64,000 bases of DNA from Astrobacterium formosum (GTDB taxonomy: Bacteria; Pseudomonadota; Alphaproteobacteria; Rhizobiales; Xanthobacteraceae), in contig JAVDCA010000001.1 in the NCBI GenBank assembly GCA_030848545.1, positions 186,001 to 250,000 of the forward strand, written 5' to 3'. The notes beneath the pieces are model-generated. The model saw nothing but the letters and a program-made list of their open reading frames with translations, was not told the DNA's origin and made no database searches. Below are positions 50,438 to 59,397 of this stretch, one piece after another; positions within the stretch are counted from its first letter, which is position 1, and each line of letters starts with the position of its first letter. The position numbers and the translations under genes were made by a program.

Positions 50438-51960
50438 TGGAGGCTCCGTCCCTGACTTGCAGACGTTTGGGAAAACGCCAGTTGAATGACGCTGACGTGA
50501 TCGGCCTCTTCCCTGTCGATCTCGCCGGCGATGCGCCCTTGCGCCATCACGTAGATGCGGTCGCTCATTCCGAGCACTTCGGGCAGTTCCGAGGAGATCA
50601 TGACGATGCCGGCACCGAGCCCCACGAGTTCATCCATGAGGCTGTAGATGCTGCTCTTCGAGCCGACGTCGATGCCGCGCGTCGGTTCGTCGAAAATGAA
50701 GATGCTGGCCTCGGTGATTAGCCACTTCGCCAGCACCACCTTCTGTTGTGTGCCACCGCTGAGGAAGTGGACAAGCTTCTCGATGGTAGGCGAGCTGATG
50801 CCGAGCTTGCGGACGAAGTCGCGCACGGTGGCGCGTTCCCGACGTCCATCCACGATCGTCAAGGGATTGAGTCGGCGAAGGGCGGAAATGACGGCGTTTT
50901 CCCTGATCGATAACGAAAGCGCGAGACCCTCCCGCTTACGGTCTTCGGGAAGAAAGGCGACGCCCTCATGCGCCAGCCGCTGCGGATTGTTTCGCGGCAT
51001 CTTCTTCCCCCGGACCAGCACTTCGCCGGCGGAATAGGGATCTATGCCGAACGCCGCCCGCACCACTTCGCTACGCCCGGAACCGACGAGGCCCGCAAGC
51101 CCGATGATTTCGCCGGCGCGCACATTGAGGTTGACGTGCTGGAAACGTTCGCCGCACAGATCTTTCAACTCCAGAAGTATCTCGCCCTTGGCGGGAAAGT
51201 GGCGTTGGAAGACGTTTTCGATTCTGCGCCCGGCGATTCCTTCCACCACCTTGCCCATGTCCATTTCCGCGATCGGCGCCGTGGCGATTTTCCTGCCGTC
51301 GCGCATGATGGTGATGCGGTCGCCGATCTCGAAGATTTCCTCGAGGCGGTGAGAGATGTAGAACATTCCCACGCCCTTGCCGCGCAACGCGGTGATGATG
51401 CGGAAGAGCTCCTTGATTTCCGCGTCCGTGAGGGAACTGGTCGGTTCGTCGAAGACGATCACTCTTGCGTTTTTAGAGAGGGCCTTAGCGATCTCGATCA
51501 TCTGCTGGTTGGCGATGCTGAGATTTTTCACCAGCGTGCCCGGAGATACCTTGACACCAATCGATGCGAGCAACTCCTCCGCGCGTTTGTCCATAGCCTT
51601 GCGGTCGATCAAGATGCCACGGCGGATCTCATGGCCTAGAAAGATGTTCTCCATCACGGAGAGTTCAGGAACGATGCTCAGTTCCTGATAGATCATGGCG
51701 ATGCCGTGCTGTTCCGCGATCTTCGGGGTGTTTCTGCCCAGAGGAATGTCGTCGAGAAGCAGTTCGCCGCGATCTGGCGCATACACTCCCGAGATGATCT
51801 TCATCATCGTGGACTTGCCGGCGCCATTTTCACCGACGACGACGTGAACTTCTCCCGGATTCAGATCCAGCGAGACGTCGTCGAGGGCTTTGACGCCCGG
51901 AAAGGTCTTGGAGATATTTCTGAATTCCAGCAGCTTGCCCAATTTGCTATTCCCCGCCAC
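50434..51960 (-). CDS. Sugar ABC transporter double ATPase (RbsA type)
   Basis: A 508-residue protein with two ABC domains. The first has Walker A GENGAGKST and Walker B VIVFDEPTSSL; the second has the weakly conserved loop GLVGSGRSEV, LSGGTQQKVVLAKW and IFIFDEPTRGIDVG, the degenerate pattern usual for ribose/galactose transporters. It energises uptake through the two permeases. The GTG start lacks a strong ribosome site; a TTG six codons later is possible. The gene follows the regulator by 15 bases. Confidence 0.92.
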   Translation of the reverse strand: MAGNSKLGKLLEFRNISKTFPGVKALDDVSLDLNPGEVHVVVGENGAGKSTMMKIISGVYAPDRGELLLDDIPLGRNTPKIAEQHGIAMIYQELSIVPELSVMENIFLGHEIRRGILIDRKAMDKRAEELLASIGVKVSPGTLVKNLSIANQQMIEIAKALSKNARVIVFDEPTSSLTDAEIKELFRIITALRGKGVGMFYISHRLEEIFEIGDRITIMRDGRKIATAPIAEMDMGKVVEGIAGRRIENVFQRHFPAKGEILLELKDLCGERFQHVNLNVRAGEIIGLAGLVGSGRSEVVRAAFGIDPYSAGEVLVRGKKMPRNNPQRLAHEGVAFLPEDRKREGLALSLSIRENAVISALRRLNPLTIVDGRRERATVRDFVRKLGISSPTIEKLVHFLSGGTQQKVVLAKWLITEASIFIFDEPTRGIDVGSKSSIYSLMDELVGLGAGIVMISSELPEVLGMSDRIYVMAQGRIAGEIDREEADHVSVIQLAFSQTSASQGRSLQ

Positions 51961-51975
51961 GGAAAAGAAAAGTCG

Positions 51976-52704
51976 TCACTCATCGGGGGATTGCTTCTTC
52001 GCACGCAGAGGCCGAGGCTTGCGGGCCGCGTCGAACCGCACTTTCTGCAGCACGTCGGCGAGATGCTCGGTCATGATTTCGCGGGCCTTGTCCGCATCTT
52101 TGTCGCGTATCGCTTCGAAAATCCCGTGGTGAAAGCGGTCGCTTTTCGCGTTGCCGTGCAAGGCGATGAAGTTGCGCAGCCACACGGTGTAGAGCGCCTT
52201 CAGCATTTCGATCGAGCGGTGAATGATGCTGTTGCCAGACGCTTTCGCGATGGCGAGATGGAAGTCCATGTCGAAGACGGCGAACTGCTTTTTGTCGTCG
52301 AGATGATGCCGCGAAAGATCGAGCGCCTGTTGCATGTTCTCGATGTCCGCAGGCGTAGCCCGAAGAGCTGCCAGGGCCGCTCCTTGCGGCTCGACACCCA
52401 TGCGGAACTCGGTCAGCGTTTCCAGGTTGGAATGCGCTTCGAGGAAAATCGGTAACTGCAGGCTACTGAAGACGTCGACGTCAACGTTCTTGAGAAAATA
52501 GCCATTGCCATGACGCGCCTCCACGATGCCCAGGGCATTCAATCTGTTGAGCGCGCTGCGGATGGTGTTCCGGCTGACGCCCAGCATGATGACGAGCTCA
52601 TGCTCTGACGGGATCTTGGTGCCCGGCTCGTACCCCTGCGCGGCGATGATCGCCAGGATGTGGCTGAAGGCCTCGTTGCTCAGATTGATCTTTTCGATGC
52701 CCAT
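51976..52704 (-). CDS. FadR-type GntR regulator of the sugar/Tm-1 operon
   Basis: A 242-residue repressor-like protein. The winged helix (about residues 5-72) contains KIPSEHELVIMLGVSRNTIRSALNRLNALGIVEARHGNGYF, and an FCD domain follows, with metal-site histidines in DFHLAIAKASGN and EIMTEHLADV. It is the first gene of the operon it probably controls, and a matching operator lies 52 bases before its start. The ATG at 52704 has a GGAG site; the frame opens ten codons earlier at 52734. Confidence 0.9.
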   Translation of the reverse strand: MGIEKINLSNEAFSHILAIIAAQGYEPGTKIPSEHELVIMLGVSRNTIRSALNRLNALGIVEARHGNGYFLKNVDVDVFSSLQLPIFLEAHSNLETLTEFRMGVEPQGAALAALRATPADIENMQQALDLSRHHLDDKKQFAVFDMDFHLAIAKASGNSIIHRSIEMLKALYTVWLRNFIALHGNAKSDRFHHGIFEAIRDKDADKAREIMTEHLADVLQKVRFDAARKPRPLRAKKQSPDE

Positions 52705-52755
52705 CGAGGGGCTCCGGTTGCGGCGTCTCACCATGGCGATCCAAGTGGGTGGACA

Positions 52756-52774
52756 TCACTTGTGCAACAAGTGA
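52756..52774. promoter_or_regulatory. FadR-type operator upstream of the sugar/Tm-1 operon
   Basis: Perfect palindrome TCACTTGT-GCA-ACAAGTGA. Its centre TTGT-GCA-ACAA fits the TNGT-N3-ACNA consensus known for FadR-subfamily GntR proteins. It lies 52 bases upstream of the gntR start, so autoregulation of the whole operon is likely. Confidence 0.8.
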
Positions 52775-53187
52775 CAAGAACGTGACGTGAGCTCCAGGGC
52801 GAGTCAAGCGCCCCCGATCGCGGAAGAATACCTACGGTGTGCGGGAGAAAACGACGGGCTCCGGATGCCGCATGACGAACGAAGCGATTGGGGAGGGCGC
52901 CTTCACGGTCCACCGGCAACGCTTCGGTGATGGAGTTCGCGAACAGGACTCTCGCTTTTGCGTTGAGCAGGATGACGGTTGACGTTCAGCCGATCGTGCG
53001 CGGCAGTTATCCGTCGGCCGACTTGTCTTCAAACGGTTGCGCAAATCACTGGAGCATGCCGCCCCCGGTCGAAGATTGTTCCGGGGGAGGCGCGCCGTTG
53101 CGGATCGGCGTTCCGTCGGCCCGCCTGTCTATCCACCTATGTCCCGTCTCGATCGCAATTCGCCGCCGCAGTTTCTCGTGGTGCAGG
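52775..53187. other. Gap without recognisable gene
   Basis: About 410 bases between the sugar operon and the end of the RpiR gene. Short frames occur on both strands, but none has a ribosome site, family resemblance or convincing codon use. I see no mobile-element ends. It may hold the start of the leftward transcript and the 3' end of the rpiR transcript. Confidence 0.45.
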
Positions 53188-54123
53188 TCATTTCCTCGGC
53201 GCTTGCATCGCAGCGACTGACTGGCCCCGTGATTTTGGTCCTGGTCGGTTTTGTTGGCTCGCCGGCTGGTCTGTCTTCACCAAATATCCTCCCTCTTCGC
53301 GCCGCAACTGATCGATGGCGGCGATGCGGTCGAGGATGGCCGGGTCGCCCGACGATACGGCCAGCGCCACCAGGGCTTCGACGACGGCGACGATGCCGAT
53401 CATGGACGGATAGAATTGCGGACTCTCCGTGCCGGCGAGCAGCAGCACGTCGCAGTGCGGTGCGATCGGCGAGCCGCGGCTGTCGGTGATGCCGATCAGC
53501 GTGGCTCCATGGGATTTCGCGACCTCCGCCGCCTTGCGTAATTGCGCGGCGTAGGGCGACACGGACATCACCACCACGAGGTCGTTCTTTTCGAGGCCGA
53601 TGATCGATTCGACTGCCGAGTTGCCGTTGGCGGGGGGAACGCGCAGCCGCGGCAGCACCGCGCGGCCGAGATACTGGAAATAGTAGCCGATCCAGTGCAG
53701 GGCACCGGCGCTGAGCACGAGGGTGGCCGGGGCCTTGCGCAACAGGTCGGCGGCCTTGACGAGATCCGGGTGGGTGGCGAGCGAGCGGTCCACATTGGTA
53801 TGGGCCGCAAGCGCGACCGAGGAGACCACGCCGGCTTCGCCGCTGCGTTCGTTTAGTTCGTGCAGCGAGGCGGCCTTCTGGCGAAACCCGCCGCCGACGA
53901 CCGCCGTCTGAAAGACGGCCCTGAAAGCCTCGTAGTTCCCGTATCCCAGGCGACGCGCGAGGCGCAGCATGGTCGGGGGGGTGACGCCGACCTCCGCCGC
54001 CAGTGCGCGCATCGATGACACTGCGACCGTTTCCGGCTGATCAAGAATGCGAACCGCCACGCGGCGCAGGTGTTCCGGCAGCTCGGGCATCAGTTCCGCC
54101 AGGCGGCGCAAGGTCTCGTCCAT
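53188..54123 (-). CDS. MurR/RpiR-family regulator with SIS domain
   Basis: A 311-residue regulator. The N-terminal HTH (about residues 1-75) contains VSSMRALAAEVGVTPPTMLRLARRLGYGNYEAFR, and the SIS sugar-isomerase domain (about 120-270) contains VVVMSVSPYAAQLRKAAEVAKSHGATLIGITD. Such proteins usually sense a phosphosugar, but relatives control amino-acid and opine-like pathways. It is divergent from soxB across a 131-base gap with repeated sites, so it probably controls the oxidase cluster. A GGAGC site precedes the ATG. Confidence 0.9.
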   Translation of the reverse strand: MDETLRRLAELMPELPEHLRRVAVRILDQPETVAVSSMRALAAEVGVTPPTMLRLARRLGYGNYEAFRAVFQTAVVGGGFRQKAASLHELNERSGEAGVVSSVALAAHTNVDRSLATHPDLVKAADLLRKAPATLVLSAGALHWIGYYFQYLGRAVLPRLRVPPANGNSAVESIIGLEKNDLVVVMSVSPYAAQLRKAAEVAKSHGATLIGITDSRGSPIAPHCDVLLLAGTESPQFYPSMIGIVAVVEALVALAVSSGDPAILDRIAAIDQLRREEGGYLVKTDQPASQQNRPGPKSRGQSVAAMQAPRK

Positions 54124-54190
54124 CTCAGCTCCACACGGACATATCGGACGGCACTAAAAAGGGCGGTGCCACTTTTTTGGGCTTGTAAGA

Positions 54191-54228
54191 TAACAAATGT
54201 TACGACAACCTACTATCGGTAACAAATG
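54191..54228. promoter_or_regulatory. Direct repeat TAACAAATG in the rpiR-soxB divergent region
   Basis: Identical 9-base copies at 54191-54199 and 54220-54228, 29 bases apart start to start, in an AT-rich stretch between the RpiR and soxB genes. They are plausible binding sites for the RpiR regulator. Confidence 0.5.
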
Positions 54229-54254
54229 ATATCTCGCAGAATCGCGGCCACGTC

Positions 54255-55511
54255 ATGACGCATTATTCGGCCCTGTCCCTGGTCGCCAAGGCTTTCTCCG
54301 GCCACCGTTCCTGGTCCCGCGCCTGGCGCGATCCCGTGCCGAAGCCCGCCTATGACATCGTCATCGTCGGGGGAGGCGGGCACGGGCTCGCGACAGCCTA
54401 CTACCTCGCCAAGGAACACGGCCTCCGCAATGTGGCGGTGATCGAAAAAGGTTGGCTCGGCGGCGGCAATACCGGCCGCAACACCACCATCGTGCGCTCC
54501 AACTACATGATGCCCGGCAACACCATGTTCTACGAGCGCTCGTTGCGCCTGTGGGAGCAATTGAGCCAGGACCTCAACTTCAACCAGATGGTCTCGCAGC
54601 GTGGCCAGTTCAATCTGTGCCACTCGCCGGCGAGTCTCGACGCGGCGCGGCGGCGCGGCAATGTCATGCGCGCCAACGGCATCGACGCCGAACTCTTCAG
54701 CCGCGAAGAGGTGATGCGGCGGCTGCCCTATCTCGATTACAGCGATGATGCGCGGTTTCCCATCATCGGCTCGCTGTTTCAGCCGCGGGCCGGAACGGTG
54801 CGGCACGATGCGGTCGCGTGGGGCTATGCGCGCGGCGCCGACGCGCTCGGCGTCGATATCATCCAGCAATGCGAGGTCACCGGCTTCATTCTGGAGCGTG
54901 GCGCCGTCGTCGGCGTCGAGACCTCGAAGGGACCGATCCGCGCAAAGAAGGTCGGCACCGCGGTGTCCGGGCACACCGGGTACCTCGCCGCCAAAGTGGG
55001 GCTCAGGCTGCCGCTCGAAACTCATGTGCTGCAGGCCTTCGTGACAGAGCCGCTGCGGCCGATGATCGACAGCGTCATCTCTTACGCGGCCGCCCACTTC
55101 TACATCAGCCAGTCCGACAAGGGCGATCTGGTGCTGGGCGGCGATCTCGACGGTTACAACACCTATGCGCAGCGCGGCGGCCTGCCGCTCGTGGAGCACA
55201 CGTTCGCCAGCGCCAAGGCGCTCATCCCGTCGATCTCGCGGCTGCGGCTGATGCGCCAATGGGGCGGCGTCATGGACATGACCATGGACGGCTCGCCGAT
55301 CATCTGCAAATCGCCGGTCGACGGGTTCTACATCAACGGTGGCTGGTGCTACGGCGGCTTCAAGGCCACGCCGGCGTCGGGCTACTGCTTCGCCTGGACG
55401 CTCGCCAAGGACGAACCCCATCCGGACAACGCCGAGTTCACCCTCGATCGTTTCCGCAACGGTTACCAGATCGACGAGAAGGGCATGGGCCCCACTCCCA
55501 ACGCGCATTAG
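54255..55511 (+). CDS. soxB: Sarcosine oxidase-like beta subunit
   Basis: A 418-residue FAD-dependent amine oxidase subunit, the catalytic subunit of heterotetrameric sarcosine-type oxidases. The dinucleotide loop DIVIVGGGGHGLATAYYLA spans about residues 34-52. Other blocks are GNTGRNTTIVRSNY, RAGTVRHDAVAWGYARGADALGV and the C-terminal DGFYINGGWCYGGFKATP. It would oxidise an N-methyl or other secondary amino acid. The ribosome site is weak. soxD follows after 12 bases. Confidence 0.92.
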   Translation: MTHYSALSLVAKAFSGHRSWSRAWRDPVPKPAYDIVIVGGGGHGLATAYYLAKEHGLRNVAVIEKGWLGGGNTGRNTTIVRSNYMMPGNTMFYERSLRLWEQLSQDLNFNQMVSQRGQFNLCHSPASLDAARRRGNVMRANGIDAELFSREEVMRRLPYLDYSDDARFPIIGSLFQPRAGTVRHDAVAWGYARGADALGVDIIQQCEVTGFILERGAVVGVETSKGPIRAKKVGTAVSGHTGYLAAKVGLRLPLETHVLQAFVTEPLRPMIDSVISYAAAHFYISQSDKGDLVLGGDLDGYNTYAQRGGLPLVEHTFASAKALIPSISRLRLMRQWGGVMDMTMDGSPIICKSPVDGFYINGGWCYGGFKATPASGYCFAWTLAKDEPHPDNAEFTLDRFRNGYQIDEKGMGPTPNAH

Positions 55512-55523
55512 AGGCCGGCGACG

Positions 55524-55802
55524 ATGTTGAGATTCAAATGCCCGGTCTGCGGGCTGCGCGACGAAACCGAGTTCGACTACGGCGGCGACGCCACGGTGGT
55601 GCGGCCGGCGACGGCGGAGACTGCGTTCGAGCCTTGGTACGACTACGTCTTCCTGCGCGACAACCCGCGCGGTCCGCACCGTGAATTCTGGCACCACAGC
55701 CGCGGATGCCGGCAGTGGGTGGTGGTCGAGCGCGATACGCTCTCGCACGACATCGGGGACGTCGTCCTAGCGCGCGACGCCGTGAAGGAGAACCGGTCGT
55801 GA
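55524..55802 (+). CDS. soxD: Sarcosine oxidase-like delta subunit
   Basis: A 92-residue zinc-binding subunit. The ligands are probably Cys6 and Cys9 (CPVCG) with a later His and Cys in FWHHSRGCRQWV; the segment WYDYVFLRDNPRGPHREFW is typical of SoxD. It stabilises the heterotetramer. Its stop overlaps the GTG start of soxA. Confidence 0.93.
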   Translation: MLRFKCPVCGLRDETEFDYGGDATVVRPATAETAFEPWYDYVFLRDNPRGPHREFWHHSRGCRQWVVVERDTLSHDIGDVVLARDAVKENRS

Positions 55803-58801
55803 CCATGCAGCCGAATCGTCTCGCCGTCGGCGGCCGCATCGACCGCGGCACCACCTTCTCGATCCGCTTCAACGACCGCGATATCGTGGCCCACCCCGGC
55901 GACACGCTCGCCTCGGCGCTGCTGGCGAACGGCGTCAAGATCGTCGGACGCAGCTTCAAGTATCACCGGCCACGCGGGGTCTTCTCCGCCGGCGTCGAAG
56001 AGCCGAACGCGCTCGTGCAACTGCGCGAGGGCGCCCGCACCGAGCCCAACAGCCGCGCCACTACCGTCGAGGCCTATCCCGGCCTCGTGGCGCGCAGCCA
56101 GTCCGGCTGGCCGTCGGTCGACACCGATCTCGGTGCGATCGTCGGTGCTTTCGCGCGTTTCATGCCGGCCGGCTTCTACTACAAGACTTTCATCGGCCCG
56201 TTCCGAAATACCCGTTGGTGGATGTTCTGCGAACACTTCATTCGCCGCGCTGCCGGCACCGGCATCGCGCCGGCGGCTCCGGATCCCGACACGTACGAAA
56301 AGGTCAATGCGTTCTGCGACGTTCTGGTCGTCGGGGCGGGGCCGGCGGGGTTGTCGGCGGCGCTCGCCGCCGCGCGCGCGGGCGCCCGCGTCATCTTGGC
56401 CGAACAGGATCGCGATCTCGGCGGCAGCCTCCTCGACCAGACCGTCGGCGACACCTGGCTGCGTGCCACCGTCGATGAAGTCGCAAGCCTGCCCAATGTG
56501 CGCATCCTGACGCGTACCACCACCTTCGGGGCGTTCGACGGCGATGTCTACGGTCTGGTCGAGCGGGCCTGGGATCACGTCGACGTGCCGCCGCCGCACC
56601 AGCCGCGGCAACGCTATTGGGTCGTGCGGGCGCGCTCGGCCGTGATGGCCACCGGCGCCATCGAGCGGCCGCTGGTGTTCGGCGGCAACGATCTCCCAGG
56701 CGTCATGTCGGCTTCGGCACTGCGCGCCTATCTCAACCGCTACGGCGTCCTGTGCGGACGCAAGATCGTGCTGTTCACCGCCAATGACAGCGTCTATGCG
56801 ACCGCCGGCGAACTCGCGCGCGCCGGCGCGGCGGTGACCATCGTCGATATGCGTTCGGACCTGCCCGAGGAGTTACGGTCGCGTACTGCGGCGGCGAAAG
56901 TCGATGTCCTGGCCGGGTTCGCCGTCGTCAACACCCATGGCGGCAAGGCGGTCACCGCCGTGACGGTGGCGGCCGTCAGCGGACGTGAGGGCGGTACAAA
57001 GGGGCCGGTGCGGCGCATCGACTGCGATGTCGTCGGCGTTTCCGGCGGTTTCACGCCGACCCTGCACCTGTGGAGCCAGCGCGGCCGCAAGCCGCGCTTC
57101 GATACGGACAAGCTCGCTTTTCTGCCCGATGGCAGCATCCCGACGCTCGTGTGCGCCGGAGCGTGTGCCGGTGCCGATACCATAACCGATGCGGTTTCAT
57201 CCGGCTTCGCCGCCGGCGCCAAGGCGGCGGCCGCCGCCGACTTCGTCGGTGACGCCGGGGCGCTGGCGCCGCCGAAGCTCGCGGACGACGGCTGGCAGCG
57301 CGGCGCCATGCTGATCTCGGCCGTGCGTGCGCCGGACGGCGAGATCCCGGCAAAATCCTTCTTCGACTTGCAGCACGACGTCAAATCGACCGACATCGAG
57401 CTCGCCCATCGCGAAGGGTATGTCTCGGTCGAACATCTCAAGCGCTACACCACCAACGGCATGGCGACCGACCAGGGCAAGACCTCGAACGTCAACGCCC
57501 TGGCGCGGCTTGCCGAACTGCGCGGCTCCCCCATCCCGGCGGTCGGCACCACCACTTTTCGGCCGCCCTACACGCCGGTCGCGTTCGGCGCCATCGTGGG
57601 TCACGAGATCGGGCGCCATTTCCGGCCGACCCGTCTGTCGCCGATCCACGGCTGGCATGCGGCACGCGGGGCGGCCTTCATCGATGCCGGTTCGTGGTCG
57701 CGGCCGCGCTACTATCCGGTCTCGCCGGGAGAAGACGTGCAGGCTGGCTATATCCGCGAGGCGCGGCATGTGCGCGCTGCCGTCGGCCTTGTCGACGTCT
57801 CGCCGCTCGGCAAGATCGCCGTGCAGGGGCCCGACGCGGCGGAGTTCCTCGATCGCGTCTACACAAACATGTTCAGCACCCTGAAGGTCGGGCGGCTGCG
57901 TTACGGCGTCATGCTGCGAGACGACGGCTTCGTGTTCGACGACGGCACCACCGCGCGGCTGTCCGAGACCGAGTTCTTCATGTCGACCACCACGGTCAAT
58001 GCCGGCAAGGTGATGGCGCGGCTCGAATTCCTGCTGCAGACCGCGTGGAGCGACCTGAAGGTGCAGGTGACGTCAGTGTCGGATCAATGGGCGACCATCG
58101 CGGTCGCGGGACCGAAGTCCCGGACATTGCTGCAAGCCACTTGCGGCGCCGCCGACCTGTCGGCGCAGGCGCTGCCCAACATGGCATTCGCCTGCGCGGC
58201 GATAGACGGGGTGCCTGTCCGCATCCACCGCATGAGCTATTCGGGCGAACTCGCATTCGAGGTCTACATCCCGGCGCGGTATGGCCACTCCGCTTGGGCT
58301 GAACTGATGCGTGTTGGCGAGCCGTTCGGAGTTGCGCCCTACGGCACCGAAGCCATGGGCGCGTTGCGAATCGAGAAGGGCCATGTGGCCGGCGGCGAAC
58401 TCGACGGACGCACCACCCTCAAGGATCTCGCGCTCGAACGCTTCGCCAGCACCAAGAAATCGTTTGCCGGTTGTGTACTGCGCAAGCGGCCGGTGCTGGA
58501 AGATCCGACGCGGCCGAGCCTGGTCGGGCTCATGACCATCGACAAGACGGTTTCCATCAAAGCGGGCTCGCTTCTGTTCCCGGCGACCGGGGACATCGCC
58601 GGTCACGGCGACGGTCACGTCACGTCGACGACCTTTTCGCCGACGCTCGGCGGCCATATCGCGCTCGGCCTCCTGGCGCGCGGGCCGGCGCGGCTCGGCG
58701 AGACCATCCGCTGCGTCGATTTCCTTGGGGGAACGACGGTGAACTGCGTGGTGACGGCGCCTTGCTTCGTCGACCCGGAAGGAGTGCGGCAGAATGCTTG
58801 A
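55799..58801 (+). CDS. soxA: Sarcosine oxidase-like alpha subunit
   Basis: A 1000-residue subunit. The N-terminal ferredoxin-like region includes GRSFKYHRPRGVFSAG, the NAD/FAD-binding centre begins DVLVVGAGPAGLSAALAAARAG, and the C-terminal third is a GcvT-like folate-binding domain (from about residue 610, with VDVSPLGKIAVQGPDA and EAMGALRIEKGHVAGGELDG). This folate domain captures the released C1 unit in true sarcosine oxidases. The GTG at 55799 overlaps the soxD stop and has AAGGAG eight bases upstream; an ATG two codons later is possible. Confidence 0.93.
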   Translation: MTMQPNRLAVGGRIDRGTTFSIRFNDRDIVAHPGDTLASALLANGVKIVGRSFKYHRPRGVFSAGVEEPNALVQLREGARTEPNSRATTVEAYPGLVARSQSGWPSVDTDLGAIVGAFARFMPAGFYYKTFIGPFRNTRWWMFCEHFIRRAAGTGIAPAAPDPDTYEKVNAFCDVLVVGAGPAGLSAALAAARAGARVILAEQDRDLGGSLLDQTVGDTWLRATVDEVASLPNVRILTRTTTFGAFDGDVYGLVERAWDHVDVPPPHQPRQRYWVVRARSAVMATGAIERPLVFGGNDLPGVMSASALRAYLNRYGVLCGRKIVLFTANDSVYATAGELARAGAAVTIVDMRSDLPEELRSRTAAAKVDVLAGFAVVNTHGGKAVTAVTVAAVSGREGGTKGPVRRIDCDVVGVSGGFTPTLHLWSQRGRKPRFDTDKLAFLPDGSIPTLVCAGACAGADTITDAVSSGFAAGAKAAAAADFVGDAGALAPPKLADDGWQRGAMLISAVRAPDGEIPAKSFFDLQHDVKSTDIELAHREGYVSVEHLKRYTTNGMATDQGKTSNVNALARLAELRGSPIPAVGTTTFRPPYTPVAFGAIVGHEIGRHFRPTRLSPIHGWHAARGAAFIDAGSWSRPRYYPVSPGEDVQAGYIREARHVRAAVGLVDVSPLGKIAVQGPDAAEFLDRVYTNMFSTLKVGRLRYGVMLRDDGFVFDDGTTARLSETEFFMSTTTVNAGKVMARLEFLLQTAWSDLKVQVTSVSDQWATIAVAGPKSRTLLQATCGAADLSAQALPNMAFACAAIDGVPVRIHRMSYSGELAFEVYIPARYGHSAWAELMRVGEPFGVAPYGTEAMGALRIEKGHVAGGELDGRTTLKDLALERFASTKKSFAGCVLRKRPVLEDPTRPSLVGLMTIDKTVSIKAGSLLFPATGDIAGHGDGHVTSTTFSPTLGGHIALGLLARGPARLGETIRCVDFLGGTTVNCVVTAPCFVDPEGVRQNA

Positions 58802-59396
58802 GTTTCGATCCGCCCTCGACGGCCATCTTTCGCCTGGCCACTTCGGCGCTGCGGCGGAACCCGGAAAGCTGATCCTGTCCGAACGCCCCCTCGGCGCCCT
58901 GGTGCAGGTCGGCGGCTGGCGCGACAGCTTTGAAAGCGTTGCGGCGCCGTTGCTGCAGCGTTTTGGTTTCGCAGGCACCGGCGGTTTTGCAATGGCGCAG
59001 ACAGCCGGCGAGGCGATTGCGTTCCGTACCGCCCCCGAGCGCATCCTGCTGAACTTTCCGTCACCGGCCGCTTGGGAAGCGGTCGCGGCCGGCATCGATC
59101 AGGCGGCGACGCCGACCCTCGATCTCAGCCATGCCCGCACGGTCGTTCGCGTCAGCGGGCCGGCGGCCGCCGGACTGCTGGCGCGGCTGCTGCCGATCGA
59201 TTTCGACGACGCGGCGTTCGGTCCCGACCGATTTGTGCAGTCCACTCTGCATTCGGTGGGCGTACTGGTGCATCGTCGTGCCCGGTCGGCGCCGTGCGTC
59301 GACCTCTACATGCCGTCGTCCTTTGCGGTGACCGTGTGGGAGATGGTCACCCACAACGCCGCTTCGTTCGGCTACCAGGTCAGCGGGGCAGGGTAA
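58794..59396 (+). CDS. soxG: Sarcosine oxidase-like gamma subunit
   Basis: A 200-residue subunit homologous to SoxG. It has LILSERPLGALVQVGGW near the N-terminus, the GcvT-related TVVRVSGPAAAGLLARLLPIDF in the middle and SAPCVDLYMPSSFAVTVWEMV at the end. It is a structural partner of the beta subunit. It overlaps soxA by eight bases and is followed after one base by the MmgE/PrpD gene, so all five genes appear to be one unit. Confidence 0.9.
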   Translation: MLEFRSALDGHLSPGHFGAAAEPGKLILSERPLGALVQVGGWRDSFESVAAPLLQRFGFAGTGGFAMAQTAGEAIAFRTAPERILLNFPSPAAWEAVAAGIDQAATPTLDLSHARTVVRVSGPAAAGLLARLLPIDFDDAAFGPDRFVQSTLHSVGVLVHRRARSAPCVDLYMPSSFAVTVWEMVTHNAASFGYQVSGAG

Positions 59397-59397
59397 C

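Noticed and set aside
52888-53220. 110-residue plus-strand open frame in the gap before the RpiR gene
   Set aside because: No ribosome site, no homology I recognise and it runs into the RpiR gene on the opposite strand.
54213-55748. 511-residue minus-strand frame opposite soxB and soxD
   Set aside because: Spans two real genes and the intergenic region; composition is typical of an antisense shadow.
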